Positions 8,458 to 17,739 of a DNA stretch of 64,000 bases are shown piece after piece. The notes under the pieces were generated by a model, which saw nothing but the letters and a program-made list of their open reading frames with translations, had not been told where the DNA came from and ran no database searches. The DNA is from Hyphomonadaceae bacterium (GTDB lineage Bacteria; Pseudomonadota; Alphaproteobacteria; Caulobacterales; Aquidulcibacteraceae), in NCBI GenBank assembly GCA_022843225.1, contig JALHOC010000005.1, positions 1 to 64,000 on the forward strand, read 5' to 3'. The position numbers were made by a program, and so were the translations under genes. Within the stretch, counting starts at the first letter, position 1, and every line of letters starts with the position of its first letter.

Positions 8458-9252
8458 ATGGGCGGACGGCTTGACGGCAAAGTCGCGGTGATCACGGGAG
8501 CCGCGCGTGGCATGGGCCTCGCAACCGCGCAGCTGTTTGCGCGCGAGGGCGCCAAGGTAGTGATGACCGATCTCCTACGCGAGGACGGCGAAGCGGCGGC
8601 CAACGCAATCGGCGATTCCGCTTTGTTCGTGGCTCATGACGTAACCGATGAGGCGCAGTGGCGAGCTGTGGCCGAGACGGCGACAGCGCGCTTCGGCGGC
8701 GCGGATATCCTGATCAACAACGCCGGCGTGCTGTTGTTCAAGGATGTCCTGGACGTTACGCGCGCTGAGTTCGCTCGCATCCTCGACATTAACGTGCTCG
8801 GGACTTTTCTCGGTGTGAAGGCCATCGCGCCGTTGATGCTGAAGCGCGGCGGCGGCGCGATCGTGAACATATCCTCCGCCGATGGCATCAACGCCAGCAA
8901 CGGCGCTAGCCCTTACACGGCGAGCAAATTCGCGGTACGCGGTTTCACCAAGTCGTGCGCGCTGGAGTTAGGACATCGCGGCATTCGCGTGAATTCCATC
9001 CACCCCGGCGCGATCGACACGCCAATGACCAATCCCACTGGCGCGGACTTTGCCGGGCTCAATGCGGGCGCGGCCAGTGTGCCGCTGCAGCGCTTCGGGC
9101 GCGCCAGCGAAGTTGCGGAAGCCTCGCTCTATCTCGCTAGTGAAGCGGCTTCCTATTGCAATGGTATGGAGCTCGTTATCGACGGGGGAATGTTGGCGGG
9201 GCGCTATTATGCAGGGCTGCCCGGCGCGCCGCCCTCTATGCGCGGGAGGTAA
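8458..9252 (+). CDS. SDR-family oxidoreductase, hydroxysteroid dehydrogenase-like
   Basis: A 264-residue classical SDR with TGAARGMGL, NNAG and the catalytic YTASK preceded by NISSADGINASNG. It resembles bacterial 3-alpha/20-beta-hydroxysteroid dehydrogenases in the segment VNSIHPGAIDTPM. It is clearly paralogous to the SDR at 38082: both end in an extra tail of the form AG-YY-LPGAP-S that normal SDRs lack. A role in oxidising a steroid hydroxyl is inferred from the family and the neighbours. GAGGTTGAG precedes the ATG, and the gap to the previous gene is 21 bases. Confidence 0.9.
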   Translation: MGGRLDGKVAVITGAARGMGLATAQLFAREGAKVVMTDLLREDGEAAANAIGDSALFVAHDVTDEAQWRAVAETATARFGGADILINNAGVLLFKDVLDVTRAEFARILDINVLGTFLGVKAIAPLMLKRGGGAIVNISSADGINASNGASPYTASKFAVRGFTKSCALELGHRGIRVNSIHPGAIDTPMTNPTGADFAGLNAGAASVPLQRFGRASEVAEASLYLASEAASYCNGMELVIDGGMLAGRYYAGLPGAPPSMRGR

Positions 9253-9256
9253 GCGC

Positions 9257-9901
9257 GTGAAGTCGATGGCTTTGATGTCGCGCAAGGCTGGCCTCAGCCG
9301 TGCGGCGTTCCGCGCCTACTACGAAGAACAGCATGCCCCGCTTGCATGCACATATTTCCCGTTCCGCAAATATGTGCGCAACCATGTCGTGGCCTCCGAA
9401 CCGCCGGAGGTTGATTTTGATGTCATCGGCGAGTTTTACATGGACTCGCTCGAAGTAGCCGCGGAGGCCTATTCTGGGCCGGTTGCGAAAATCATGGTCG
9501 CCGACGAAGCCAATTTCATGAACTCGGCGATGACGCGCCCCGTCGCCGTTGAAGAACATCTGGTGCTGGGGAGCGTGCGTGGCGAGGATCTGCTCGGCGC
9601 GCGGCGTGCGCTTTATCTGTTGCGCGACGGCGGCGGCGAGGCGCGCGCCGAGCGGTTGCTGGCTCTGGCGCACGCGCTGGCCGTGGCGCGCGGCGTCTCC
9701 CGCGTCACCGCCGATTGCGCCACCGGCGCGATGTTCGCCGCTGCAGCGCCTGTGGACGGGTTCATCTCGGCATGGCTCACCGAAGACGCGCCGATGCCGA
9801 GGCTCATGCCTGCCGAGGATTTTCGCGTCACTGCGTCGGTGCTGACCGAGATTGGAGAAACGCCAGGCGCGGCGATGGCGGCTGCGTTTCGGGCGGGTTG
9901 A
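9257..9901 (+). CDS. EthD-domain protein
   Basis: A 214-residue protein that starts with the GTG at 9257, four bases after the previous stop and seven after GGGAGGT. The frame is open further upstream but that part is a shadow of the SDR. The N-terminal 95 or so residues fit the EthD ferredoxin-like fold: MSRKAGLSRAAFRAYYEEQHAP, then conserved FMNS near residue 91. The C-terminal half could be a second divergent copy of the fold (ADCATGAMFAAAAPVDGF). EthD proteins are often required beside a P450, and a P450 lies three genes downstream, but their biochemical role is unclear. Confidence 0.78.
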   Translation: MKSMALMSRKAGLSRAAFRAYYEEQHAPLACTYFPFRKYVRNHVVASEPPEVDFDVIGEFYMDSLEVAAEAYSGPVAKIMVADEANFMNSAMTRPVAVEEHLVLGSVRGEDLLGARRALYLLRDGGGEARAERLLALAHALAVARGVSRVTADCATGAMFAAAAPVDGFISAWLTEDAPMPRLMPAEDFRVTASVLTEIGETPGAAMAAAFRAG

Positions 9902-9983
9902 TCCGCGCTTACAGCGTGTCAAAGCGTCGTTGACGCGCCAGTGAATGGCGTTCACACTGAAAGAATTGAGGCGAGAACAGTGT

Positions 9984-11174
9984 ATGAGCTTGGCGTTGTC
10001 CCCGGCGGATGAAGCGTTGCGCGATCAAGTGCGCGACTTTCTCGAGGCCAATGTACCGGATGACATTCGCTTTAAGCACGACACCATTGAGCGCCAGTCG
10101 AAAGCAACAGCTGGCTGGGTCCAAGCCTTGCTGCACACACGCGGATGGAGCGTTCCGGGTTGGCCGACGCAATTTGGCGGCCCAGGTTGGAATGCTGTGC
10201 AGCAAAGCATCTTCCACGCCGAGTGCGCGCGCGTGGGCGCGCCGCTACCTTCGCAATTCGGGCCGATCATGATCGGCCCGGTGCTTTACACATTCGGGAC
10301 GCAGGCGCAGCAGCAGCGCCACCTCGAAGGCATTCGCAATGGCTCGGTGTTCTGGTGCCAGGGCTATTCTGAGCCAGGCGCGGGTAGCGATCTCGCGAGC
10401 CTCAAAACGCATGCGGCGCGCGATGGCGACGCCTACATCGTCAACGGGCAGAAGATTTGGACCACGCAGGCGCACTGGGCAGATTGGATGTTTTGCCTTG
10501 TTCGCACTGATGCCGAGGCGCGGCCGCAGAACGGCATCTCGTTTCTCCTCATCGATATGAAGACCCCGGGCATCAGCATTCGGCCAATCATCTCTATCGA
10601 TGGGCTGCATCATTTGAACGAGGTGTTCTTCAGCGACGTGCGCGTGCCGGCGGAGAACCTTGTCGGCGAAGAGAATAAGGGCTGGACCTACGCCAAATTC
10701 CTGCTCGGCAATGAGCGAACGGGCCTTGCCGGCGTCGGGCACATGCGGGCTTTGCTATCACACCTTTACGGCTTCGCCAAAATGCTCGCTGACGAGAATG
10801 AGGCGTTTGATCTCGACGGCGCCTTGCGCCAGTACGCGGAACTCACGATCCGCCTGGATTCCCTTGAAATGCTGGAGAGACGTGCGCTTTTGGCCGCTGA
10901 GGGCAACGCGCAGCGCTTGGCGATGCCGCTCAAGCTGATGGGCACGACGCTGCAGCAGGATATCTCGCAATTCGGAATTGAACTCGCCGGGCAGGGAGCA
11001 ATGCCACTGGCGAACACGGGCGCGCCCGGCAGAGAGCGCGGAAACGAAGCGGATTTGAACATTTCTGGGCCGGTGCTGATGCAGCATTACCTCTTTAAGC
11101 GCGCGGCCACCATTTATGGCGGCACGTCGGAAGTACAACGCAGCATCATGGCCAAAGCGATATTAGGACTTTGA
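9984..11174 (+). CDS. Acyl-CoA dehydrogenase
   Basis: A 396-residue acyl-CoA dehydrogenase. The start chosen is the ATG giving MSLALSPADEAL, preceded by GAGGCGAG. The flavin-contact motif WCQGYSEPGAGSDLASLKT is at about 130-148. The C-terminal end is IYGGTSEVQRSIMAKAILGL, where the usual catalytic Glu of YEGT is Gly. That pattern is common in steroid-type acyl-CoA dehydrogenases, including subunits of heterotetramers. No small partner subunit is adjacent. Its stop is three bases from the rubredoxin start, so the two are translationally linked. Confidence 0.92.
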   Translation: MSLALSPADEALRDQVRDFLEANVPDDIRFKHDTIERQSKATAGWVQALLHTRGWSVPGWPTQFGGPGWNAVQQSIFHAECARVGAPLPSQFGPIMIGPVLYTFGTQAQQQRHLEGIRNGSVFWCQGYSEPGAGSDLASLKTHAARDGDAYIVNGQKIWTTQAHWADWMFCLVRTDAEARPQNGISFLLIDMKTPGISIRPIISIDGLHHLNEVFFSDVRVPAENLVGEENKGWTYAKFLLGNERTGLAGVGHMRALLSHLYGFAKMLADENEAFDLDGALRQYAELTIRLDSLEMLERRALLAAEGNAQRLAMPLKLMGTTLQQDISQFGIELAGQGAMPLANTGAPGRERGNEADLNISGPVLMQHYLFKRAATIYGGTSEVQRSIMAKAILGL

Positions 11175-11177
11175 ACC

Positions 11178-11342
11178 ATGCGTCGCTGGGTCTGCATCAC
11201 GTGTGGCTTTATCTACGACGAAGCGCTGGGCTTGCCGGATAAAGGCGTGGCGCCGGGAACCCGTTTCGAGGACCTGCCGGAGGATTGGCTCTGCCCCGAA
11301 TGCGGCTCTGGCAAGGACTATTTCGAAGTAGTGGAAGAATGA
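11178..11342 (+). CDS. Rubredoxin (54 residues)
   Basis: A small gene of 54 codons plus stop, found by reading between two larger genes. The translation begins [18 protein letters not shown] and contains both rubredoxin knuckles: CITCG at residues 6-10 and CPECG at 39-43, with DLPEDWLCP between. The four Cys bind one iron, so this is a one-electron carrier in the cytoplasm. It begins three bases after the acyl-CoA dehydrogenase stop and 33 bases before the P450 start. The obvious inference is that it carries electrons for the P450 or for another oxygenase in this cluster. Rubredoxin is an unusual partner for a P450. Confidence 0.95.
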   Translation: MRRWVCITCGFIYDEALGLPDKGVAPGTRFEDLPEDWLCPECGSGKDYFEVVEE

Positions 11343-11375
11343 GGCGCGAGGCGGCGCCGGTACCGGGAGGAAAAG

Positions 11376-12650
11376 ATGGCTGACACAGCAACCGCGATCG
11401 ACCCAAAGGCGGATGGGCGGTGCACCTTGGGGTTCGACGTCTACAATCCGTTCTTACCTGACTTCATTCACAATCCGCGCCCGACTTGGAACCGGTTGCT
11501 GGAGGAATATCCCATCGCTTGGCACCGGGAGATGGGGCTTTGGCTGGTCTGCCCGCACGATCTGGCCTTCGAGACCTTGCGCACGCCGAAACTAAGCCTG
11601 CTGATTTCGGATTGGGAGAACGCGCCGCCGCCCGTGCCTGAGGATCAAAAGACCGACTTCCACCGCGCCGCCGAGCACAGCTTGCTTGCGGTCTCGCCCG
11701 CCCAGCACGTGCGCCAGCGAAAGCTAACCCAGCCTGCGTTCTCGCGCGCGGTGATGGACAAAATTGAACTGAAAATCCGCGACCTGTTCCGTGAAGTGTT
11801 CGACGAGCTTGCTGACCGCGAAGAAATAGACGTGGTTACCGACGTCGCTGAGCGTCTGCCGATGATGTCGATCGCCCGCATGGTGGGCGTACCGCGCGCA
11901 GAGGAAGCGTTATTCAACGAAGGTCTCGGCTATAATCTCGTGCGCTCGACTGACCCGCTGCGCTCGGAGGAAGATCGCGAAGCGGCCAGGCAGGGCACGC
12001 TACCTGGGTATAAATTTCTTCGCGAGCACATCGCAAAGCGGCGCGCGGCCAAAGACGTCGGCGACGATTTCCTCGGCATGCTGATCAAGGCCGAGATCGA
12101 CGGCGACAAGCTTAATGATTGGGAAATCACTGCGCTGATCACTGCGCTGATCACTGCTGGTGCGGATACCGTGCTTGACCTCTACATGGGCGCGGTCAAG
12201 ACGCTTCTGGAGCACCCCGATCAGTATAAGCTGTTGCTGGAACGCCCCGAGCTGATGGAAAATGCGGTGCTCGAAATACTGCGTTACTACATCCCGGGAA
12301 AAGTTGGTCCGATCCCGCGCTTCGTGATCGAGGACATGGAATGGGGCGGACAGCCGCTCAAGAAGGGCGAACTTGTCATGGTGGCGCTCTCGGCGGCTTG
12401 GAGCGATCCGAAGCGCTGGAAGAACCCTGAGGTTTTCGACATCACGCGTAACCAGGACGGCAACATCATCTTCGGGGCGGGAGCGCACTTCTGCATTGGG
12501 CTTAATCTGGTGAAGGCGCAGGGCAAGCTCTTCATCGAGGAGTTTGCCCGTCGTTTCCCCAAGGCCGAACTCACCGGTGAGCTTGAATACGATTACGCTC
12601 ATTTCAACGCGCGCCGGCTGAAGAAGCTGATGGTGCGCACCAACATTTAG
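11376..12650 (+). CDS. Cytochrome P450
   Basis: A 424-residue soluble bacterial P450. The I-helix has AGADT with Asp264 and Thr265. The K-helix ExxR is Glu300/Arg303 in EILR, and the haem ligand is Cys373 in FGAGAHFCIG. The ERR-triad loop reads NPEVFDITRN. No signal or membrane segment is seen, as expected for class I bacterial enzymes. Its position between a rubredoxin and a crotonase, within steroid genes, suggests hydroxylation of a steroid nucleus or side chain. I cannot assign it to CYP125 or another named sterol subfamily. GGGAGGAAAAG lies before the ATG. Confidence 0.95.
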   Translation: MADTATAIDPKADGRCTLGFDVYNPFLPDFIHNPRPTWNRLLEEYPIAWHREMGLWLVCPHDLAFETLRTPKLSLLISDWENAPPPVPEDQKTDFHRAAEHSLLAVSPAQHVRQRKLTQPAFSRAVMDKIELKIRDLFREVFDELADREEIDVVTDVAERLPMMSIARMVGVPRAEEALFNEGLGYNLVRSTDPLRSEEDREAARQGTLPGYKFLREHIAKRRAAKDVGDDFLGMLIKAEIDGDKLNDWEITALITALITAGADTVLDLYMGAVKTLLEHPDQYKLLLERPELMENAVLEILRYYIPGKVGPIPRFVIEDMEWGGQPLKKGELVMVALSAAWSDPKRWKNPEVFDITRNQDGNIIFGAGAHFCIGLNLVKAQGKLFIEEFARRFPKAELTGELEYDYAHFNARRLKKLMVRTNI

Positions 12651-12665
12651 GCGAGGAGCATCCCC

Positions 12666-13496
12666 TTGGAGTTCAAGACGCTGAGCGTGGCCCTGCAAGG
12701 GCGCGTGCTGGTGGTCACGTTGAATCGGCCCAGCAGCCTCAACGCCATTTCCATGACCATGTTGCGCGAGCTGCGCGCGCTGTTCGAAGCGACAGGCGCT
12801 GACCGCGACACATCCGTCGTGTTGGTGCGTAGCACAGGCAGGGCTTTCAGCGTGGGCTATGACCTCAAGCGCGAGGATTGGGTAACCAGCCAATACCCAG
12901 CGGACTACCCCAACGGCGTCGACATCCATATCGACCGTCTGGACATACAGACGCTGTTGTCAGTGTGGCTGACTATCTGGCGTCAACCCAAGCCGGTGGT
13001 CACAGCGGTGCAGGGCGTCTGCTTGTCGGGCGCCAACGAACTGCTCGCGGTGTCTGACATTGCTGTAGCGAGCACAGCGGCGCGCTTCGGCCACCCAGCG
13101 GGACGCGATCTCGGGCTGCCGCCGACGGCATTCTTCTGGCCCATGCTGGTCGGTATGAAGAAAGCGCGGGAGCTGCTGTACACAGCAAAGCTCGTTGACG
13201 CGGAAGAGGCTCTGAAACTCGGGCTGGTGAACGAAGTGACGACGCCTGAGGACCTCGATCAGCGGGCGATGGCGCTAGCACAGGACATTGCGCGGACGCC
13301 GCTAGAGAACCTCACTGTCATGAAACACGCGGCCAATGCGTGGTTCGAGAATATGGGGCTCATGCAATCGTGCGCGGCGACGGTCGATTTCGACGCGATG
13401 TTTCACCAGAGCGAGAGTTTCAAGGCGTTCTTTCGCAGAGTGCAAGAGAGCGGCATGAAGGCCGCGCTCGAGGCCCGTCAGGCGGAGTTCGGCTGA
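12666..13496 (+). CDS. Enoyl-CoA hydratase/isomerase family protein
   Basis: A 276-residue crotonase-fold protein starting at TTG 12666, with GCGAGGAG upstream and 15 bases after the P450 stop. The first oxyanion-hole segment is FSVGYDLK and the second is GVCLSGANELLAVSDIAVAS. At the position of the second catalytic Glu the sequence reads HPAGRDLGLPP rather than the common PE-x-LG, so simple hydration is doubtful. The enzyme could be an isomerase, hydrolase or retro-aldol-type crotonase. It ends the plus-strand operon that begins at 7372. Confidence 0.88.
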   Translation: MEFKTLSVALQGRVLVVTLNRPSSLNAISMTMLRELRALFEATGADRDTSVVLVRSTGRAFSVGYDLKREDWVTSQYPADYPNGVDIHIDRLDIQTLLSVWLTIWRQPKPVVTAVQGVCLSGANELLAVSDIAVASTAARFGHPAGRDLGLPPTAFFWPMLVGMKKARELLYTAKLVDAEEALKLGLVNEVTTPEDLDQRAMALAQDIARTPLENLTVMKHAANAWFENMGLMQSCAATVDFDAMFHQSESFKAFFRRVQESGMKAALEARQAEFG

Positions 13497-13506
13497 AGCC
13501 CAAACA

Positions 13507-15942
13507 TCAAAACATCTGAATCGGGCCGGGACGCACTTCGATGCGGTCGATCGCGCCGTTGAAGCGGGTGCGTCCATCAGGATAATCGAGCACAGGAACG
13601 GCCGTGTCGTCGCCAATGTCCCAGGTTTCTCCTAGGCCCGCTACAATGGTGACCTGACGCTCGATGCGCCCCTCAGCGACACGTTGTCCATTGACCAAGA
13701 TACGCAATCGTCCGCCCTTGCCCAAGCCGCCGCCATCGTAATCGAATTGGTAGCGCAGGCGCACCCGCCCCGGCGGGAGGGGCCGCGTGGCGACAATGCT
13801 GAACTGGTCGCGCGGTTGCTGCGAGAAAGCGTGATGCGCGGCGGGCCGGCCGCGGTCGAGGTAGAAGCTCCAGCCGCCGAACCAGCTGCCATTGCCAATG
13901 AGCACGCCGGCGCCGCCGTCGCGTGGTATCGTGGCGTCTATGTCAATGGTGAAGTCGCGCGCCATCAGCTGCGGCGCGTCCGATTGCAGAATCGAGTAGC
14001 CCTGGCCGGAATAGCGATAGCGCCGCTCGCGGTTGAACGGCGAGGCGGTGGCCAAGCGGAAGAACAACGAATCCATTCGGGCCGTGCCGCGCTGTGGATT
14101 GAGCGGGTAAACGCCGTTGCGCTCAGCTTCCTGGGCGAACAAGTCCTGCATCTGGCGCAGACGTTCGGGCTCGCGCGCCGCGATGTTGGTCGACTGCGAG
14201 AAATCGCGGCGCAGATCATACAATTCCCAAGGCTGGGTGGCGTCGAGGGTCGTGGAAGGCGCGTCGGACGCCCAAGGCGGATTGAGCGGCGTTGTGCCCG
14301 CCATGTAGCCATCATGATAAATGGCGCGGTAGCCGAGGATTTCGAAGTATTGGGTGCGGCGGCTCTCCGGCGCGCTGGCGCTGCGCAGGCTGGGGAACAT
14401 GCTGATGCCGTCGATTTCAAGCTGCCGCGCGCCATCGACAATGGTCGGCGCTCGTAAGCCTGCCGCTTCGAGGATGGTTGGATAAATGTCGATCAGGTGA
14501 TGGAACTGAGTGCGAATTTCGCCGCTGGATCGAAGCCGCGCCGGCCACGAGATCACCGCGCCATTGCGAGTGCCGCCGAGATGCGAGGCGACCTGCTTGG
14601 TCCATGGGAAGGGCGTATTCATCGCCACTGTCCAACCCACTGGATAGGTTTGGTAGCTACGGGGCCCTCCCATGTCGTCGCGCGCTTCGTCGAGCCAGTC
14701 TTCGTCTTCGTGCACGTGGTTGGCGAGGTGGCCGATCTCGTTCATCGTGCCGCCGATGCCGCCTTCGCCGCTGGCCCCATTGTCGCCGCCGATGAAGATG
14801 ACCAGCGTGTTTTCCAGGACGCCAAGCCGGGTCATCTCCTCCATGATCCGCCCGAGTTGCGCATCTTGGAACGCGAGCGCGCCGGCATAGGTTTCCATGA
14901 ATTGCGCCGCGATGCGCCTTTGGCGCGGGTCGAGTTCCGACCATTCCGGTACGCCAGACGGCCATTGCGACAACACCGTCTGCTCTGGCACGACGCCCGC
15001 CGCCTGTTGCCGCGCGAGGGTTTCCTCGCGCACGCGGTTCCACCCTTGATCGAACTGGCCGCGAAAACGGGCGATCCATTCCGCCGGCGCTTGGTGGGGC
15101 GCATGCGCCGTGCCTGGCGCGTAATAAATAAAGAAGGGCTTGTCCGGCGCTGAGGCTTGCTGGACGCGCAGCCAGCCGATTGCATCGTCGGCGAGCGCGC
15201 GTTCCAGGATGAAGTCATCCGGCGCATCGGAAAGATCAACGCGGTTCGTGCCGCGATAAAGCACCGGGCTGAACTGATCTGTATCGCCGCCGAGGAAGCC
15301 GTAAAAATATTCGAAGCCCAGACCGGTGGGCCAGCGGTCAAACGGGCCCGCGGCGGAGGCCTCCCAGTTCGGCGTGTTGTGATGTTTGCCAAAAAACGCG
15401 GTGTTGTATCCGTAGCCCGTGAGAACTCGCCCCAGCGTGCTGGCGCTGCGCGGGATGGCGGAATTGTAGCCAGGATAGCCGCTTGACTGCTCAGCCACCG
15501 TGCCAGCGCCGATGCGATGTGGGTTGCGACCCGTCAGCAATGCCGCGCGAGAGGGCGAGCACATGGCGGTGGTGTGAAATTGTGTAAGTCGCACCCCACG
15601 CGCGGCGAGCGCATCTAGATTGGGCATCGGCACGGGACCGCCGAACGTGCTCGCAGCACCGAAGCCGACATCGTCCGTCATCACCAGCAGAACGTTCGGC
15701 GCGCCCTCGGGCGCGCGCGCCAGTGCGGGAAATGCTTGATCTGATTGATCGGCGCGTCGGCTAATACGCCCCGCGAACGGCGGTTCGGGCAAGGGCAGCA
15801 CCACGTCTTCGCCAGCGGCGAAGCGCTGGGCATGCTGCATGATTGGGCCTCTGGGCACGAAACGGCCGAGCCCAAATCCAACAACCAAGACAACAAGGCC
15901 GATCCCCGCGAAGAGGAGTGAGCGCCTCCACTTGATCTTCAT
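13507..15942 (-). CDS. Membrane-anchored arylsulfatase
   Basis: An 811-residue type I sulfatase. One hydrophobic segment at residues 9-27, after a KIKWRR start, should anchor it in the inner membrane with the enzyme in the periplasm. The metal-binding pair Asp90/Asp91 is in VMTDDVGFG. The formylglycine motif CSPSRAALLTG has the modified Cys at residue 128. The catalytic domain is followed by a long C-terminal region (about 600-811) rich in strands, perhaps a lectin-like domain. It lies seven bases after the KstD-like gene on the same strand. This suggests cleavage of sulfated steroids before ring dehydrogenation; a maturation enzyme is not in the window. Confidence 0.93.
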   Translation of the reverse strand: MKIKWRRSLLFAGIGLVVLVVGFGLGRFVPRGPIMQHAQRFAAGEDVVLPLPEPPFAGRISRRADQSDQAFPALARAPEGAPNVLLVMTDDVGFGAASTFGGPVPMPNLDALAARGVRLTQFHTTAMCSPSRAALLTGRNPHRIGAGTVAEQSSGYPGYNSAIPRSASTLGRVLTGYGYNTAFFGKHHNTPNWEASAAGPFDRWPTGLGFEYFYGFLGGDTDQFSPVLYRGTNRVDLSDAPDDFILERALADDAIGWLRVQQASAPDKPFFIYYAPGTAHAPHQAPAEWIARFRGQFDQGWNRVREETLARQQAAGVVPEQTVLSQWPSGVPEWSELDPRQRRIAAQFMETYAGALAFQDAQLGRIMEEMTRLGVLENTLVIFIGGDNGASGEGGIGGTMNEIGHLANHVHEDEDWLDEARDDMGGPRSYQTYPVGWTVAMNTPFPWTKQVASHLGGTRNGAVISWPARLRSSGEIRTQFHHLIDIYPTILEAAGLRAPTIVDGARQLEIDGISMFPSLRSASAPESRRTQYFEILGYRAIYHDGYMAGTTPLNPPWASDAPSTTLDATQPWELYDLRRDFSQSTNIAAREPERLRQMQDLFAQEAERNGVYPLNPQRGTARMDSLFFRLATASPFNRERRYRYSGQGYSILQSDAPQLMARDFTIDIDATIPRDGGAGVLIGNGSWFGGWSFYLDRGRPAAHHAFSQQPRDQFSIVATRPLPPGRVRLRYQFDYDGGGLGKGGRLRILVNGQRVAEGRIERQVTIVAGLGETWDIGDDTAVPVLDYPDGRTRFNGAIDRIEVRPGPIQMF

Positions 15943-15949
15943 GGCCTCC

Positions 15950-17623
15950 TCAGGTGTTGGCGCCGGTGGCGTGCCGTGCGGCGGCGTAACCGAACGTCAT
16001 CGCCGGGCCGATGGTGACCCCGGCGCCTGGATAGGAGCCGCCCATGGCTGAAGCCGCCGTGTTTCCGATGGCGTAGAGACCTTCGATCGGGCGATCCTCG
16101 CCGTCGAGAACGCGAGCGTACTCGTCGGTAACCAGGCCGCCGCTGCTGCCGATATCGCCGCCATAGATTGGCAACGCGTAGAACGGCGGCTCGGTGATCG
16201 GGGCGAGGTTTGGGTTCGGCTTGACGCTAGGATCGCCATAGAAGTTATCGTAGGGCGCTGCCCCGCGCTGAAAGTCGGGGTCTTCGCCGCGAGCGGCGTT
16301 CTCGCTGAAACGTTCAATCGTGTGACGCAGCACAGAGCCGCGGACGTTGATCTGTTTGGCGAGCTTTTCAATCGTGTCGGCCTTGGACAGGATTTGACGC
16401 ACGCCATCGGAATGCATCCAATCCGGCAGCAGCGGCAAGAGCGGACCCATCGGATACTTGTTCCGGAACTTGGCGTCGAAAATGACGTAGGACGGACTAG
16501 CGATGGCGCCGTGCTTGGCCATGAGCTGACCGACGACGTGATAGGACGCGGCTTCGTTAAGGTAGCGTTTGCCGGTTTGATCGACGATGAGGCAGCCGGG
16601 CAGCGCGCGCTCGATGAAGGTTGGACGCGCGCGCTCCTCGCCAGGCACGCTGATGACCGGCGCCCACCATGCGTGATCGAGATTGCGCGTGGCAGCGCCC
16701 AACGCCATCGCCGCCTGCAGCGCATCGCCGGTGTTGTTCACCTGTGAACCGCTCTTCTCGGGATCGCCGAAGCCTAGATATTGCGCGCGCAGTGCAGTAT
16801 TTCGCTCAAAGCCCCCAGCGCCAAGGATGACGCCGCGACGCACAGCGATGCGCTTGCTTACGCCAGCCTCGTTGACTATCGCGCCGGCAATACGGCCGTT
16901 CTCGCGCACGAGTTCCACCAATCGCGTGTTCAGCCGCACCGGCACATTTCGTTGGTTGAGCGCAACCTTAAGTCCGCCAACCAGCGCATTGCCCTGAGTG
17001 AGAAAACGGTCGGTGCTCGAGCGGAGGCGTTGCGGGATGTCGCTGTAATAGCGCCAGAGCATGCTGAACAGCGTGGCGCTCCAGCCCTTGGGACGCAGCA
17101 ACAGCGGCTGCATTTCGGCCAAGCCCCAATTGATGCGCCCGAACAGGCTCGCGGCTGGGGAGACCGGGCGCACTGTCAGGATGTCGTCGCCAAGCGCACG
17201 CCCGTCCATCGGTGCGGGCAGGTGAGCGCGAAAGCCCATTTTTCCCCCGGGCAATTCGGCGTGGTAGTCCGTATAGGGGATGCTGAGATAGCGAACAGGC
17301 GACGCGGTCTCGAGCCAAGCCAACATCTCTGGGGCAAGCGCGATGTAGGCGCGTATGAGACTGTCGGGCACGTTCGGCGCGGCGAGGCTGCGCACATAGG
17401 CGAAAGCCTCCTCAGGAGAGTCCTGGGCGCCGGCCGCGCGGGCCAGATGTGAGTTTGGGATCCAGATGCCCCCGCCGGAGGTCGCTGATGTGCCGCCCCA
17501 GCGGTCGCTCTTTTCAATCACCAGCGTATCGGCATGTCGACTGGCCGCGGCAAGGGCGGCCGTCATCGCGCCGGCCCCCGAACCGACGACCAGGATATCG
17601 ACTGTCTGATCCCATGTGCTCAA
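15950..17623 (-). CDS. kstD: FAD-dependent 3-ketosteroid delta-1-dehydrogenase-like protein
   Basis: A 557-residue flavoprotein of the fumarate-reductase/KstD family. The FAD motif VVGSGAGAMTAALAAA is at about 12-27, and the second FAD segment EGLYAIGNTAASAMGGSYPG is near the C terminus. The segment YALPIYGGDIGSSGGL carries the Tyr and Gly that match the catalytic C-terminal Tyr/Gly of KstD enzymes as I know them. KstD removes hydrogens from C1 and C2 of 3-ketosteroids. Relatives acting on other 3-ketosteroids or 4-ene substrates have the same fold, so the specific position is not proven. It is the first gene of the KstD-sulfatase operon. Confidence 0.87.
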   Translation of the reverse strand: MSTWDQTVDILVVGSGAGAMTAALAAASRHADTLVIEKSDRWGGTSATSGGGIWIPNSHLARAAGAQDSPEEAFAYVRSLAAPNVPDSLIRAYIALAPEMLAWLETASPVRYLSIPYTDYHAELPGGKMGFRAHLPAPMDGRALGDDILTVRPVSPAASLFGRINWGLAEMQPLLLRPKGWSATLFSMLWRYYSDIPQRLRSSTDRFLTQGNALVGGLKVALNQRNVPVRLNTRLVELVRENGRIAGAIVNEAGVSKRIAVRRGVILGAGGFERNTALRAQYLGFGDPEKSGSQVNNTGDALQAAMALGAATRNLDHAWWAPVISVPGEERARPTFIERALPGCLIVDQTGKRYLNEAASYHVVGQLMAKHGAIASPSYVIFDAKFRNKYPMGPLLPLLPDWMHSDGVRQILSKADTIEKLAKQINVRGSVLRHTIERFSENAARGEDPDFQRGAAPYDNFYGDPSVKPNPNLAPITEPPFYALPIYGGDIGSSGGLVTDEYARVLDGEDRPIEGLYAIGNTAASAMGGSYPGAGVTIGPAMTFGYAAARHATGANT

Positions 17624-17739
17624 AACACCGTCTCCCTGCCTGCGGTTGTTTTCGCCTCGCAGCGGCGCATGGTTAGCGACGAACTGCCGACTTGAGACCG
17701 CTACATGCCACGCAAATCATGAGGTGTGTGGCCCGTCAA

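Noticed and set aside
12127-12155. A 12-base tandem duplication (ATCACTGCGCTG) in the P450 I-helix
   Set aside because: The distance from the helix Glu to the AGADT motif is normal compared with other P450s, so it is not an inserted repeat.
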